DNA of 23,193 nt from Candidatus Baldrarchaeum yapensis. Lineage in GTDB: Archaea > Asgardarchaeota > Baldrarchaeia > Baldrarchaeales > Baldrarchaeaceae. The number at the start of each line of letters is the position of its first letter. The stretch's first letter is position 1. The notes beneath the pieces are model-generated. The model was not told where the DNA came from. It did no database searches and saw nothing but the letters and a program-made list of their open reading frames with translations. The position numbers and the translations under genes were made by a program. Where the stretch lies: NCBI GenBank assembly GCA_016840465.1, contig JAEOSH010000035.1:1-23193 (forward strand). Direction: 5' to 3'. Positions 1-7,736 of the stretch are shown one piece after another.

Positions 1-1769
1 ATTTGATTGATATATTAAGATTCAAAATTAGATCAAATGCTAGTGAGAAAATTTTCGGTCTAGGAGTTCAATACAGCAAGATCAATATGAAAGGATCAAG
101 GGTTCCAATCTGGGTTCAAGAACAGGGTATCGGGAGGGGAAAGCTTCCCGATACCGTGCTTCTCAATGCAATTTCTTTCCTTTCTGGAGGATCTTGGTGG
201 ACAACCTACACACCCTTGCCGTTCTTCTTTACTAATTACTATAGGGCATTGTTAGTGGAGAACCCAGAGTACTCGGTATTTGACTTCACAAAGAAAGATA
301 GTATTCAAGTAGAGGTATGGAGCAACTGCATCTCAGCTGTACTTTTCTTCGGAGAAAACTATACCGATCTAATATCCCTCTATACGGACTATATGGGCAG
401 AATGAGGAAATTACCATCGTGGGTGAATAATGGGGCCATCGTTAGGGTCGGCGGAGGGTCGGATAAGGTTAGAGCCGTTGTCAGAAAACTTCTCGAAGAA
501 GGCGTGCCGCTGGCAGGCGTATGGATAGAGGATTGGGGAGGAAGGTGTGTACTTGAAATAAGCGGAGCAAAGTGGTGGACGGTACGGTGGAACTGGGTAC
601 CAGATAGAACACTTTACCCGGACTGGGAAGATCTTATAAGAGAGTTAAACAACTTGGGAGTAAGGGTGATCATTTATTTTAACCCGTATCTAGCAAAACC
701 GCATCCAAACGAAAATTTAAGCAGAAATTTATTTGAAGAAGCATTAACTAGGGGATATTTCGTCAAAAAGGCAAATGGTGAACCATATATACTTGATCTC
801 GGACTTTATCAAGGGGGAATAATCGACCTAACAAACCCAGAAGCAAGAAAATGGTACAAAGAACTGATAAAGAAGCAGATAGAGATCGGCGTATCGGGAT
901 GGATGGCTGATTTCGGAGAATACCTCCCAGTAGATTCTTTGTTATATAACGGATCCACGGGATGGGAATTCCACAACTTGTATCCAGTAGAATGGGCAAA
1001 ATTAAATATGGAAGCAATAAGGGAGGCAAATGCAGAAGGAAATGTAATATTTTTCGTTCGCGCTGGCTTCATCGGAATAACCAGGTTTGCACCACTAACA
1101 TGGTTGGGCGATCAGAGCGTGACATGGGATGAATATGACGGATTGAAATCCGCAGTGATCGGACTGATAACAAGCGGCTTATCCGGAATACAGATAACCC
1201 ATTTGGACATCGGAGGATACTTCTCGGTTAAAACTCCGATCTTGTCATATTTGAGAACTAAGGAACTTTTCATTAGATGGATGGAATTGGCTACATTTAC
1301 ATCCTTCTACAGGACGCACTCAACTAATCTGCCAGAAGATAACATACAGGTTTGGTCCGATAACGAAACAATAGCGTATTTCAAAAATATGACCCTGTTA
1401 TACATAGCACTAACACCCATACGGGAAGACTTACAGGAAGAAGCAGAAGCCACAGGATTGCCGGTTATACGCCCTCTCTTTATCCATTATCCTCACGATC
1501 CGGCAACGTATGAATTGAAATACGAGTTTATGTACGGTCCGGACATAATTGTCAGGCCAGTACTGGATAAAGGAGTTAATGAGGTCGAGGTGTATCTTCC
1601 GGAAGGAAAGTGGATTCACTTATGGACAAATACAACATACACTGTTGGAGTAAATGGGAAGTGGGTAAGAGTCCCCGCACCACTGGGAAAACCTCCAATC
1701 TTCATAAAAGCGGATTCAGAATACTTACCTGTATTATTGAGCCGCTTAAGCCAGATGGGCCTTGTATAA
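1..1769 (+). CDS. GH31 family alpha-glycosidase, YihQ-like subgroup (5' end outside window)
   Basis: Retaining alpha-glycosidase of family GH31, which hydrolyses alpha-linked sugars. Residues below count from the first in-frame TTG at 3. The catalytic barrel is clear. GWMADFGEYLP holds the predicted nucleophile Asp303, WLGDQSVTW holds the predicted acid/base Asp370, and THLDIGGY and RTHSTN are conserved substrate-pocket segments. The C-terminal beta region (APLGKPPIFIKADSEY) closely matches the E. coli sulfoquinovosidase YihQ. The frame is open to the left edge, and 588 residues against about 670 for this subgroup suggests 80-110 N-terminal residues are missing. The Gln of the YihQ WAQDW motif is Glu here (WIEDW), so a sulfonated substrate is doubtful and a neutral alpha-glucoside or xyloside is more likely. 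No signal peptide can be judged. No sugar transporter adjoins it in the window. The family call is firm; the substrate is inferred. Confidence 0.93.
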   Translation, partial: LIDILRFKIRSNASEKIFGLGVQYSKINMKGSRVPIWVQEQGIGRGKLPDTVLLNAISFLSGGSWWTTYTPLPFFFTNYYRALLVENPEYSVFDFTKKDSIQVEVWSNCISAVLFFGENYTDLISLYTDYMGRMRKLPSWVNNGAIVRVGGGSDKVRAVVRKLLEEGVPLAGVWIEDWGGRCVLEISGAKWWTVRWNWVPDRTLYPDWEDLIRELNNLGVRVIIYFNPYLAKPHPNENLSRNLFEEALTRGYFVKKANGEPYILDLGLYQGGIIDLTNPEARKWYKELIKKQIEIGVSGWMADFGEYLPVDSLLYNGSTGWEFHNLYPVEWAKLNMEAIREANAEGNVIFFVRAGFIGITRFAPLTWLGDQSVTWDEYDGLKSAVIGLITSGLSGIQITHLDIGGYFSVKTPILSYLRTKELFIRWMELATFTSFYRTHSTNLPEDNIQVWSDNETIAYFKNMTLLYIALTPIREDLQEEAEATGLPVIRPLFIHYPHDPATYELKYEFMYGPDIIVRPVLDKGVNEVEVYLPEGKWIHLWTNTTYTVGVNGKWVRVPAPLGKPPIFIKADSEYLPVLLSRLSQMGLV

Positions 1770-1803
1770 TAGTATAAAGTATGTACTTCTGAAAATTTCT
1801 GGA

Positions 1804-1935
1804 TTGAACATTTATAGTCTATTCCACCATTTCCGCCTCACCGAGAAGGGATACAGAAAGTATCGTGAGGAACTGGAAAAGATAAGCTTCGTTCCCATCT
1901 ATCTCGATAAGGTGAGGAGGGAAGGATTCTCGTAA
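1804..1935 (+). pseudogene. Possible remnant of a winged-helix-type protein
   Basis: A short open frame of about 43 codons follows the GH31 stop. It contains FRLTEKGYRKYREELEKI, which resembles the wing and closing helix of archaeal winged-helix regulators, where '-LTEKGY/R-' is common. There is no convincing start: an in-frame TTG at 1804 lacks a ribosome binding site. It ends at TAA 1933-1935, just before the convergent FAH gene. It could be the tail of a decayed regulator gene or chance; no domain can be proven at this length. Confidence 0.25.
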
Positions 1936-1950
1936 TTCTCGATACGCCGC

Positions 1951-2829
1951 CTAGATGAACAGAAACCTGTTCCTAATAGTTCCTATCCTTTCTATGGAGA
2001 TCTCGACCACATCCCCGTGCTTCAGCAGTTTCGGCTCGGGCTTGTAAAAGTAGCCCACCCCCTCGGGGGTCCCGGTCGCCACTATGTCCCCGGGCTCGAA
2101 GGTCATCCCCTTGCTGAGTATGTGTATTATGTCATGGACCTTGAACACCATGTTCGCCGTGCTGGAGTCCTGCCTGATTTCCCCATTGACCCTCGTCGTC
2201 AGCCTCAGCGTGTGAGGATCCCCGATCTCGTCTCGGGTGATTATCCAGGGTCCTATCGGGGCAAACTTGTCAAGACTCTTCCCCCGCGTCCACTGCCCGT
2301 CCTTAAATTGTAGGTCCCTCGCCGAAACGTCGTTAAAGACCATGTATCCGAAAACATACTCATATGCGTCCTCCTTACTTATCCTCTTACCCCGTTTTCC
2401 AATAACGAATGCCAGTTCTCCCTCGTAATCGACCATCCTGGTATAATCGCTAGGAATTTCTATGTCGTCGTAAGGACCCGCTATCGAGGTGCGCGGCTTC
2501 ATGAAGACCACCGGCTCCTCGGGTATTTTACTCACACCCTCCCTCACGTGTCCCACATAATTCCAGCCTAGGCAGATGATTTTAGGAGGATCCGTGAGTG
2601 GAGCCAACAATCTCACGTCAGCGAGTTTAATTCCATTCCTCGATGCTTTTTCAAGCTTCCTCTTTCCCGTTAGAACTTCTGCAATAAGTTCGCTCTCTAT
2701 GAATTTCTCAACGGTTTCCGGAAGATCAATTCCCAATATTCTAGAAACGGCGCTGAAATCCAAAATTCTGTCCCCGAATACAAATCCATACGTCACCTGT
2801 CCCTCGTATTTGAACCTAGCAACTTTCAT
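1951..2829 (-). CDS. Fumarylacetoacetate hydrolase (FAH) family protein
   Basis: Cytosolic metal-dependent enzyme of the FAH superfamily (acylpyruvate hydrolases, 2-hydroxyhepta-2,4-dienedioate isomerases, 2-keto-3-deoxy-sugar-acid dehydratase-like members). An N-terminal cap of about 75 residues precedes the catalytic domain opening at LGWNYVGHVREG (88-98). The metal ligands are readable as Glu136 and Glu138 in YEGELA and Asp167 in NDVSARD. KSLDKFAPIGPW (184-195) and TGTPEGVG (252-259) are further family motifs. The start at 2829 gives MKVARFKYEG, the usual FAH opening, 5 nt downstream of a GGTGG site; an in-frame ATG at 2889 would add 20 unrelated residues. The length of 292 aa is normal. 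It converges on the GH31 gene and is divergent from the ATPase. The substrate cannot be read from sequence; a role in sugar-acid or aromatic catabolism is inferred. Confidence 0.92.
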   Translation of the reverse strand: MKVARFKYEGQVTYGFVFGDRILDFSAVSRILGIDLPETVEKFIESELIAEVLTGKRKLEKASRNGIKLADVRLLAPLTDPPKIICLGWNYVGHVREGVSKIPEEPVVFMKPRTSIAGPYDDIEIPSDYTRMVDYEGELAFVIGKRGKRISKEDAYEYVFGYMVFNDVSARDLQFKDGQWTRGKSLDKFAPIGPWIITRDEIGDPHTLRLTTRVNGEIRQDSSTANMVFKVHDIIHILSKGMTFEPGDIVATGTPEGVGYFYKPEPKLLKHGDVVEISIERIGTIRNRFLFI

Positions 2830-3293
2830 GGAACCACCATATCGGCCTTTAAGATTTTGATGCTCACCGTTCACGATTAGATGCAGCATTGGGAATATAA
2901 GAGAAGCTATCTCAATAATTTTTCCCAGGCCCTGAGGGCTCCTATTATTGGAGTCGGCGCACAGGTGGAATCAGGAATGGGGAGAAGATCAAAACTTAAG
3001 GATCTGGAATTCATGTTCACATTCGTCCCCATGCTGATATCGCTCAAAATGTTTATGTGGTGGCGTAGTGGCATTTTGCGAGCTACTTACCATCAACACT
3101 CTTCCTTCATTCTGGGAGCAATCCGTGGGAAATCTCCGTGATGTTTTAATAACTCTTTAGACCAGTGGATCGGCGCTACCCTATTTTTCGATGGAAACCT
3201 CCCGCACAGGATCATCAGGACAATACGATAAGTTCCGTACATTTTAAGTACTTAGAACGGAATAAGAGAATTAAAAAACAAATGGTGAGGTAG
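2830..3293. other. Divergent intergenic region between FAH and the ATPase-TOPRIM pair
   Basis: 464 nt between divergent starts. An 86-codon plus-strand frame at 2881-3141 has no ribosome binding site, no recognisable domain and erratic composition, so I do not count it as a gene. The right end holds the dyad and TATA-like element listed separately. I see no RNA gene or transposon remnant in the rest. Confidence 0.6.
3233..3262. promoter_or_regulatory. Inverted repeat bracketing a TATA-like box upstream of the ATPase
   Basis: TTCCGT at 3233-3238 is matched by its exact complement ACGGAA at 3257-3262. The 18-nt spacer contains ATTTTAAGTA (3241-3250), a plausible archaeal TATA element about 45 nt before the TTG start at 3294. 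Paired arms around a TATA box suit a repressor operator. The binding protein is unknown. Confidence 0.4.
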
Positions 3294-4577
3294 TTGCTTC
3301 GCATTTTTCCGAGGAAGATTGGAGTGAAAAACTTCAAGTCCCTTAGAGATGTCGAAATTGACCTGACAAAGGTAAATATCGTTATAGGGCCAAACGGCAG
3401 CGGGAAAACCAGCCTTGTGGAGGCACTCTATCTCTTAAAGCTTATAGTGGAGCATGTGAGGGGGAGGGTGATAAATCCCTTCCTTGAATGGTGGGGGTAC
3501 CAGGAAGTAGTATGGAATCACGATGAAAAACTCAATATAGAGCTATGTGTGGGGTTCGACATCGAATTCGGACCAGAGGGATTTCTTTCAAAACTGATCA
3601 AGAAGTTCGAAAACACCGATCATCTTTCGCTAAAAAATGTCTCGTATAGAATTTCGGTTACGGGGAAGGGAGGAAGATTCCAGATACTCCGTGAAGAGAT
3701 AGGCTTCAGGAATTTGAAAGTAATTTCAGAAATGGGAGCCTATAAAGTGATGTTTTCCGGGAAAGAGTTCCCCATAGGCGAAGATATATACGAGCCCACG
3801 TTTTTGCATTTAGTATTCGAAGGCATGCGGCTGTACATGCACGAAGATCCTGAAAGTCGCGTGGAGCATGTGATCGAACATTTATGGGGCAATTATGCCC
3901 TACTGCCCAACAATATTGATGGAATCTACGATTTGGCACTACCAGTAATTTTGACATCGATTTATGCCCTCATGGATAGCATGGCTATACTCAGAATAGT
4001 TAACTATGATGCCATGAAGGAGCCATCCAAGCATATAGCTGTCGAGGCACTCTCGATGGATGCAAGTAACCTTCCATCGCTGATTCTCACCCTCTACGGG
4101 GGCAATATCCCAGATAATGTGATCTCGTCGATCGCTTATATCTTAGGCGAAGACGAAAAACGCATAAAGCTGGGTATCAGACCAACCACGGATGGGCGGT
4201 CCTTCCTGACGCTTACAATCGGAAACATCGAGCATCTGCCTCCATCCATACCCGATGGTGTACTTAAAATGCTAGCAATGGAGATCGCGATCGACCAGAG
4301 AGTACCGTTGCTTGTAGTGGACGAAATAGAAAACTCGTTGCATGCCAAGGCGATCCACAGGCTACTGGATGATATCAGAAACTCGAGTACAACGTTGCTC
4401 GCTACGACCCATAGTCCGGCCGTGATAGACATAGTCAAACCGGAGGAAATTATAATTTTGGAGAGGAAGGACACCGAAACTACTGCTAGCAGGATATCCG
4501 ATCCGAAGAAATTGTCTAATAAGCTTAAGGACTTGGGAGTAACTTTAAGTGAGTACCTTACATACATCCGACCATGA
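3294..4577 (+). CDS. OLD/RecF-like AAA ATPase (ABC-type), ATPase half of a PARIS/OLD-like pair
   Basis: 427-aa SMC/RecF-related ABC ATPase of the AAA_15/AAA_21 group used by OLD nucleases, Gabija GajA and PARIS AriA. It opens with the usual IGVKNFKSLRDVEIDL strand-loop. Walker A is GPNGSGKT (32-39). A central helical insert is followed by a degenerate signature-like PPSIPDGVLKML. Walker B is LLVVDEIE (Asp343, Glu344), and the switch His373 lies in ATTHSP. There is no C-terminal TOPRIM domain. Instead, the next gene starts inside this stop codon (ATGA) and supplies one, so the two halves are probably co-translated partners. The TTG start at 3294 is supported by GGTGAGG 3 nt upstream and by reaching the family N-terminus. 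The expected role is ATP-dependent sensing and control of the partner nuclease. The ATPase family is firm; the defence role is inferred. Confidence 0.88.
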   Translation: MLRIFPRKIGVKNFKSLRDVEIDLTKVNIVIGPNGSGKTSLVEALYLLKLIVEHVRGRVINPFLEWWGYQEVVWNHDEKLNIELCVGFDIEFGPEGFLSKLIKKFENTDHLSLKNVSYRISVTGKGGRFQILREEIGFRNLKVISEMGAYKVMFSGKEFPIGEDIYEPTFLHLVFEGMRLYMHEDPESRVEHVIEHLWGNYALLPNNIDGIYDLALPVILTSIYALMDSMAILRIVNYDAMKEPSKHIAVEALSMDASNLPSLILTLYGGNIPDNVISSIAYILGEDEKRIKLGIRPTTDGRSFLTLTIGNIEHLPPSIPDGVLKMLAMEIAIDQRVPLLVVDEIENSLHAKAIHRLLDDIRNSSTTLLATTHSPAVIDIVKPEEIIILERKDTETTASRISDPKKLSNKLKDLGVTLSEYLTYIRP

Positions 4578-5074
4578 AACTTCTCTACGTAGAGGACACA
4601 TATGCCGAAGAAGCACTGAAAATGCTTGTCGAGAAACTTAAGGAAATGAATATAATAGAACGTGGAATGAAGGTCGTGGTTAAGTTTATACCCGGTTTAT
4701 GCAGTACAAAGTTCGAACGCGTATTAAAAGCGGCATCTGAGGAGTATGAGAAGGTCATAATACTCATAGATGGTCATGGAGACCCTGATGGTGCTAAAAA
4801 GAGGGAGGAGGAGCACTTACCGAGAGAGGAGAAACTTAGAGAAAAAATTGTTATTGTCGTAAACAGGTATGAAATCGAAGAGTGGATACTTTATGCGAAA
4901 GGAATACCTCAAGATCCGGCGCCAAGTAAGAAACTCTGGGAGATTACTCGTGGGAACTATACAAAAAGGAATTTGCCAAGAGAAATCGAGAAAATCCTAA
5001 GAAACGAGGATGAACTGAAGAAGTTGCTTTCGTACTCCGTACTACAGATATTATTGAGGGCCTTAACTTCATGA
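4574..5074 (+). CDS. Small stand-alone TOPRIM-like nuclease (DUF4276/DUF3226-like), partner of the ATPase
   Basis: 166-aa protein with the spaced acidic signature of a TOPRIM fold. There is an N-terminal strand with Glu7 (LLYVEDTYAE), then VIILIDGHGDPDG with Asp66 and Asp70 as the DxD-like pair, then NRYEIEEWIL (Glu100, Glu102/103), the late motif of DUF4276/DUF3226-like proteins. These would bind Mg2+ for nucleic-acid cleavage. The gene overlaps the ATPase stop by 4 nt and has no promoter of its own, the organisation of split OLD systems such as PARIS AriA-AriB. It is only about half the length I recall for AriB, so it is not a close AriB homologue. The target (DNA or tRNA) cannot be predicted. 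The TOPRIM call rests on motif order, not an alignment. Confidence 0.7.
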   Translation: MKLLYVEDTYAEEALKMLVEKLKEMNIIERGMKVVVKFIPGLCSTKFERVLKAASEEYEKVIILIDGHGDPDGAKKREEEHLPREEKLREKIVIVVNRYEIEEWILYAKGIPQDPAPSKKLWEITRGNYTKRNLPREIEKILRNEDELKKLLSYSVLQILLRALTS

Positions 5075-5128
5075 TCACGGGTAAAACAGGGAATATTTCC
5101 TAAATAGAGAGATAATCACATAGTATCA

Positions 5129-5383
5129 TCAAAAATCACCACTACTGGTCAATACCCAAACGAAACGTTTGATTCTTTCTGTTTGTGGAAGTAGAGTTTC
5201 TTCTTTAATCAATTCTTCGTAAAGATGCTCTACTGTTTGGTAACCGAGTGGTTTATTGACTAAACTTAATAAGTATCGAGCCCCTTCTAAGTCTTGAGTT
5301 ATTGTATAGGCTATAAGGGGACTACCTGCATGTATGATGACGTGAAGGGCATAATTTTTAATATTCAAAGGTTCTCTCTCCAC
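5129..5383 (-). CDS. AT-rich hypothetical ORF or remnant, overlapping the activase start
   Basis: 84-codon frame, internally protein-like (mixed helix-forming stretches such as GYQTVEHLYEELIKEE), ending at 5129. I recognise no family. Its codons end mostly in A or T (AAA, TTA, GAA), unlike the GC-ending codons of neighbouring genes, which suggests a foreign fragment. The first ATG would overlap the first 54 nt of the oppositely oriented activase gene, so if real it probably starts further inside or is only a decayed tail. A 15-nt dyad CAAACGAAACGTTTG (5157-5171) lies within it. Confidence 0.3.
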   Translation of the reverse strand: MEREPLNIKNYALHVIIHAGSPLIAYTITQDLEGARYLLSLVNKPLGYQTVEHLYEELIKEETLLPQTERIKRFVWVLTSSGDF

Positions 5384-6250
5384 GACGGACCCGGCATCCG
5401 AACCACTGTTTTCTTGAAGGGATGCCCGCTACGTTGTGTGTGGTGCCACAACCCCGAGTCGCAATCACCGTTTCCCGAACTAATGTTCGATGAAGAAAAG
5501 TGCACGGGCTGTGGAAAATGCATCGAAGTTTGCGAAAGGGGTGCCATCGTTGGTCTTAAAAACACTAAGGTGAAGATTCTGAGAAATAGGTGCAATGCGT
5601 GCGGAAGGTGTGAGGCCGTTTGCCACTTCGAAGCACTGAAAGTTGTGGGGCGAGTTATCACAGTAAGAGACGTGATCAGGGAGGTTCTGAGAGATCTGCC
5701 GTTCTACAAAAACTCAAATGGGGGTGTAACTGCGTCGGGCGGCGAACCCCTCTTTCAACCCGATTTCACGGAGGCCCTCTTTAGGGCAGCGAGGAGTGAG
5801 GGAATAAATACGGCTCTCGACACGAGCGGCTTTGCGAAGTGGAGCGTCTTCGAAAGGGTGCTCAGGGTCACCGACTTTCTCCTTTATGACATCAAAGGGA
5901 TGGACCCGGAGAGGCATAAAAGGTACACGGGGGTGTCAAACGACCTCATCTTGGAAAACCTCATCAGGGCCGATAGGATGGGAGTGCCGATATTCATAAG
6001 GGTGCCGGTAATCCCCGATGCGAACTTCAAGGGAGATGACGATTTCAGGAAACTGGCAGAATTTTTATCCGGTTTAGAGAGCGTGGAGCGCATCGACCTC
6101 TTGCCTTACCATACGCTTGGAGAGCCTAAGGCGAAGAAACTGGGTCGACCGTTCATCAGATTCAGGGAGCCCGATGAGGCTTTTCTTGCGAAGTTTAAAG
6201 AGGTTTTAGAGAGTATCGGGTTAAGAGTCACGATCGGAGGTCTTGCATAG
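5330..6250 (+). CDS. Glycyl-radical-enzyme activating enzyme (radical SAM, PflA family)
   Basis: 306-aa radical SAM enzyme that uses SAM and a [4Fe-4S] cluster to install the glycyl radical on a pyruvate-formate-lyase-type partner. Motifs in order: FSLHDGPGIRTTVFLKGC; radical SAM cysteines 32, 36 and 39 (CPLRCVWC); an inserted two-cluster ferredoxin domain, CxxCxxCxxxC at 58/61/64/68 and 88/91/94/98; then GGVTASGGEPLFQP (131-144), the SAM-contact GGE region. This insert marks the glycerol dehydratase, hydroxyphenylacetate decarboxylase and choline lyase activase type rather than short PflA. The ATG at 5330 has AGGGGA 9 nt upstream, whereas an upstream frame start at 5294 adds unrelated residues. 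No glycyl radical enzyme is present in the window, so the substrate protein is unknown. A T6 run follows the stop by about 40 nt. Confidence 0.95.
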   Translation: MYDDVKGIIFNIQRFSLHDGPGIRTTVFLKGCPLRCVWCHNPESQSPFPELMFDEEKCTGCGKCIEVCERGAIVGLKNTKVKILRNRCNACGRCEAVCHFEALKVVGRVITVRDVIREVLRDLPFYKNSNGGVTASGGEPLFQPDFTEALFRAARSEGINTALDTSGFAKWSVFERVLRVTDFLLYDIKGMDPERHKRYTGVSNDLILENLIRADRMGVPIFIRVPVIPDANFKGDDDFRKLAEFLSGLESVERIDLLPYHTLGEPKAKKLGRPFIRFREPDEAFLAKFKEVLESIGLRVTIGGLA

Positions 6251-6287
6251 AGCATGTGATAGAATGCTGTTACGGCTGGTATTATCG

Positions 6288-6299
6288 TAGGTTTTTTAT
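6288..6299 (+). terminator. Oligo-T transcription stop after the activase gene
   Basis: T6 at 6292-6297, 42 nt past the activase stop, in the form used by archaeal RNA polymerase (T-rich, no hairpin needed). It is weak evidence alone, but it falls before the next gene's ribosome binding site. Confidence 0.35.
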
Positions 6300-6353
6300 T
6301 CCATCAGCGCGTAGAAAGAGTGGGACTTCTTCCCAGAACGAAGGGTGCCGGAC

Positions 6354-6842
6354 TTGAGTGGCGAAGATGTAGAACAGGTGGAGTTCGAGATAGAGGCTAT
6401 AGAGACGCCAGCAGGCCGTGTGCCCACCGTTGAGACGATAAAAAAACTTGTAGAGTACTTCAACACGTTAGGCAACACGATACGTCATCTTAGAAAACTA
6501 TTGACAGAGTTCGGGATGTCGATAGAGAACGCCCTCAAACTCGTCGCAAATGGGCTGGTGAAGATAGAGGAGAGGGTGAGAACAGAGGTAGGAGTTATCC
6601 GTCAGATGATCTCCGACCTTGCAATATCCTTAGAAAACCTGAAGGAATCTCTGGAAAAGGGGCAACAAGTACGCGAAGAGGGCGGAGAGAGAGCGATGGC
6701 CGTAGAAGTATCGACGACGGCAACAAACACCCCCTCGTCCGAGGATATCGCAAGGCTCGAGATGCTACTAATCGAGATCTCCGAGAAACTTGAGGAACTG
6801 ATAATAGAGTTGAAGTCGAAGTTGAAGTCGCCTGGCTTCTGA
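6354..6842 (+). CDS. Coiled-coil protein of unknown function
   Basis: 162-aa acidic, soluble protein without membrane segments or recognised domain. The first 25 residues are acidic (SGEDVEQVEFEIEAIE). A helical segment (about 25-105) has heptad-like hydrophobic spacing (TIRHLRKLLTEFGMSIENAL, VIRQMISDLAISLENLKESL). A low-complexity Thr/Ser linker (VSTTATNTPSSE) joins it to a second short helix ending in LIELKSKLKSPGF. The TTG start at 6354 has GGGTG 6 nt upstream; the in-frame GTG at 6345 sits directly against the AAGG and fits less well. Codon use matches the neighbours, with G/C-ending codons, so it is probably a real gene. It could be a structural or scaffold protein; no function can be assigned. 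Confidence 0.6.
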   Translation: MSGEDVEQVEFEIEAIETPAGRVPTVETIKKLVEYFNTLGNTIRHLRKLLTEFGMSIENALKLVANGLVKIEERVRTEVGVIRQMISDLAISLENLKESLEKGQQVREEGGERAMAVEVSTTATNTPSSEDIARLEMLLIEISEKLEELIIELKSKLKSPGF

Positions 6843-7040
6843 TAGTTCGCGATCTGCGGAAATAAATTTTAGACCGCCACTCAATATTATGGACATTTCA
6901 TTGGGCCTAAGGGGGAGGTAGGCATATTAATGTCGAGGAGTTCGGTAGAGGTCAGTGGAGTGGCATTTCTCCGATGCAAAAGATACAGTTTGAAACATTT
7001 AAACGTTTCTGCCCCCGATTCATCTTTCTGATCCACGAAA

Positions 7041-7052
7041 TCAGGATCCTGA
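7041..7052. repeat. Perfect 12-bp palindrome upstream of a small membrane protein gene
   Basis: TCAGGATCCTGA is perfectly self-complementary and lies 42 nt before the GTG at 7095. The position suits an operator, but no second copy is nearby. Confidence 0.35.
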
Positions 7053-7094
7053 GCACGACGCCGATAAAGATCCCGAAGAAGGAACAGGTGGCGT

Positions 7095-7496
7095 GTGCCG
7101 ATCGCCCTGATGCCTAGTAACCCCGGTCCGGAGGCAGCCGTGCCGCCAGTGAAGGATCGGATGAGGAGAAAGTCCTGCGGTCGTACAGTCTCAAATAAAA
7201 GAGACGGTAGGGACAAACGGAAGTTGGAGAACTTCCACTTCGATAGGAAATACTTCGTGATAGCAGTGAACGTCCTACTCATTACTTCTTTCATAACATC
7301 GCTGATACTGTACACCGCGGTGTACTCTCCGCCGGAGGACAGCTGGATGTACGTTCTGTGCACCTCGATATCATTCGGGTGGACCTTCAATGACATCTTC
7401 AACCAGGGGATAAAGTTCAAGTGGTCGTGGTGGTTGGCAACTCCTCTTGCTCCTAAACCTTCGAACATTGAAGAAAATTCGAGAAATTCAAAATAA
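7095..7496 (+). CDS. Small predicted membrane protein, unknown function
   Basis: 133 aa. A basic, Arg/Lys-rich N-terminal half (about 1-50) is followed by one clear membrane segment, YFVIAVNVLLITSFITSLIL, and a second weaker hydrophobic, aromatic stretch (SWMYVLCTSISFGWTF). The positive residues before the first segment predict a cytoplasmic N-terminus. The GTG at 7095 has AGGTGG 3 nt upstream, and an in-frame stop lies just before. Third codon positions are mostly G/C, as in neighbouring genes. The opposite strand carries a longer open frame (6887-7636) through this region, which I regard as the shadow because its codon use is poor in the overlap. No family is recognised. Confidence 0.5.
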   Translation: MPIALMPSNPGPEAAVPPVKDRMRRKSCGRTVSNKRDGRDKRKLENFHFDRKYFVIAVNVLLITSFITSLILYTAVYSPPEDSWMYVLCTSISFGWTFNDIFNQGIKFKWSWWLATPLAPKPSNIEENSRNSK

Positions 7497-7736
7497 CACG
7501 AAAAACATAGATAGAGATACAAAAACGAGAATGCTTCATCGAAAATTAGTACTAGTGTTAATCCGATCAAAATTGACGGTGCGAGAGTTACATCATCCAT
7601 CCAACTGAACATACATCCATCGAACCGCGCTTCCATTCAAAAGTGTTATTTTTTATGCGACCACCATATTAATAGGAGAAGGGAAGTATGCTGATATGAT
7701 AAACACGCCGTTGCATCCTCGGAATCGCCGCCACTC

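Noticed and set aside
2881-3141. 86-codon plus-strand frame between FAH and the ATPase
   Set aside because: No ribosome binding site, no domain and irregular composition, and it overlaps the FAH promoter region.
6887-7636. 249-codon minus-strand open frame with a hydrophobic N-terminus
   Set aside because: It overlaps the plus-strand gene at 7095-7496, which has a ribosome binding site and GC-ending codons typical of the genome. The minus frame has no ribosome binding site I could see and no known motif. It remains possible that only its first 60 residues are coding.
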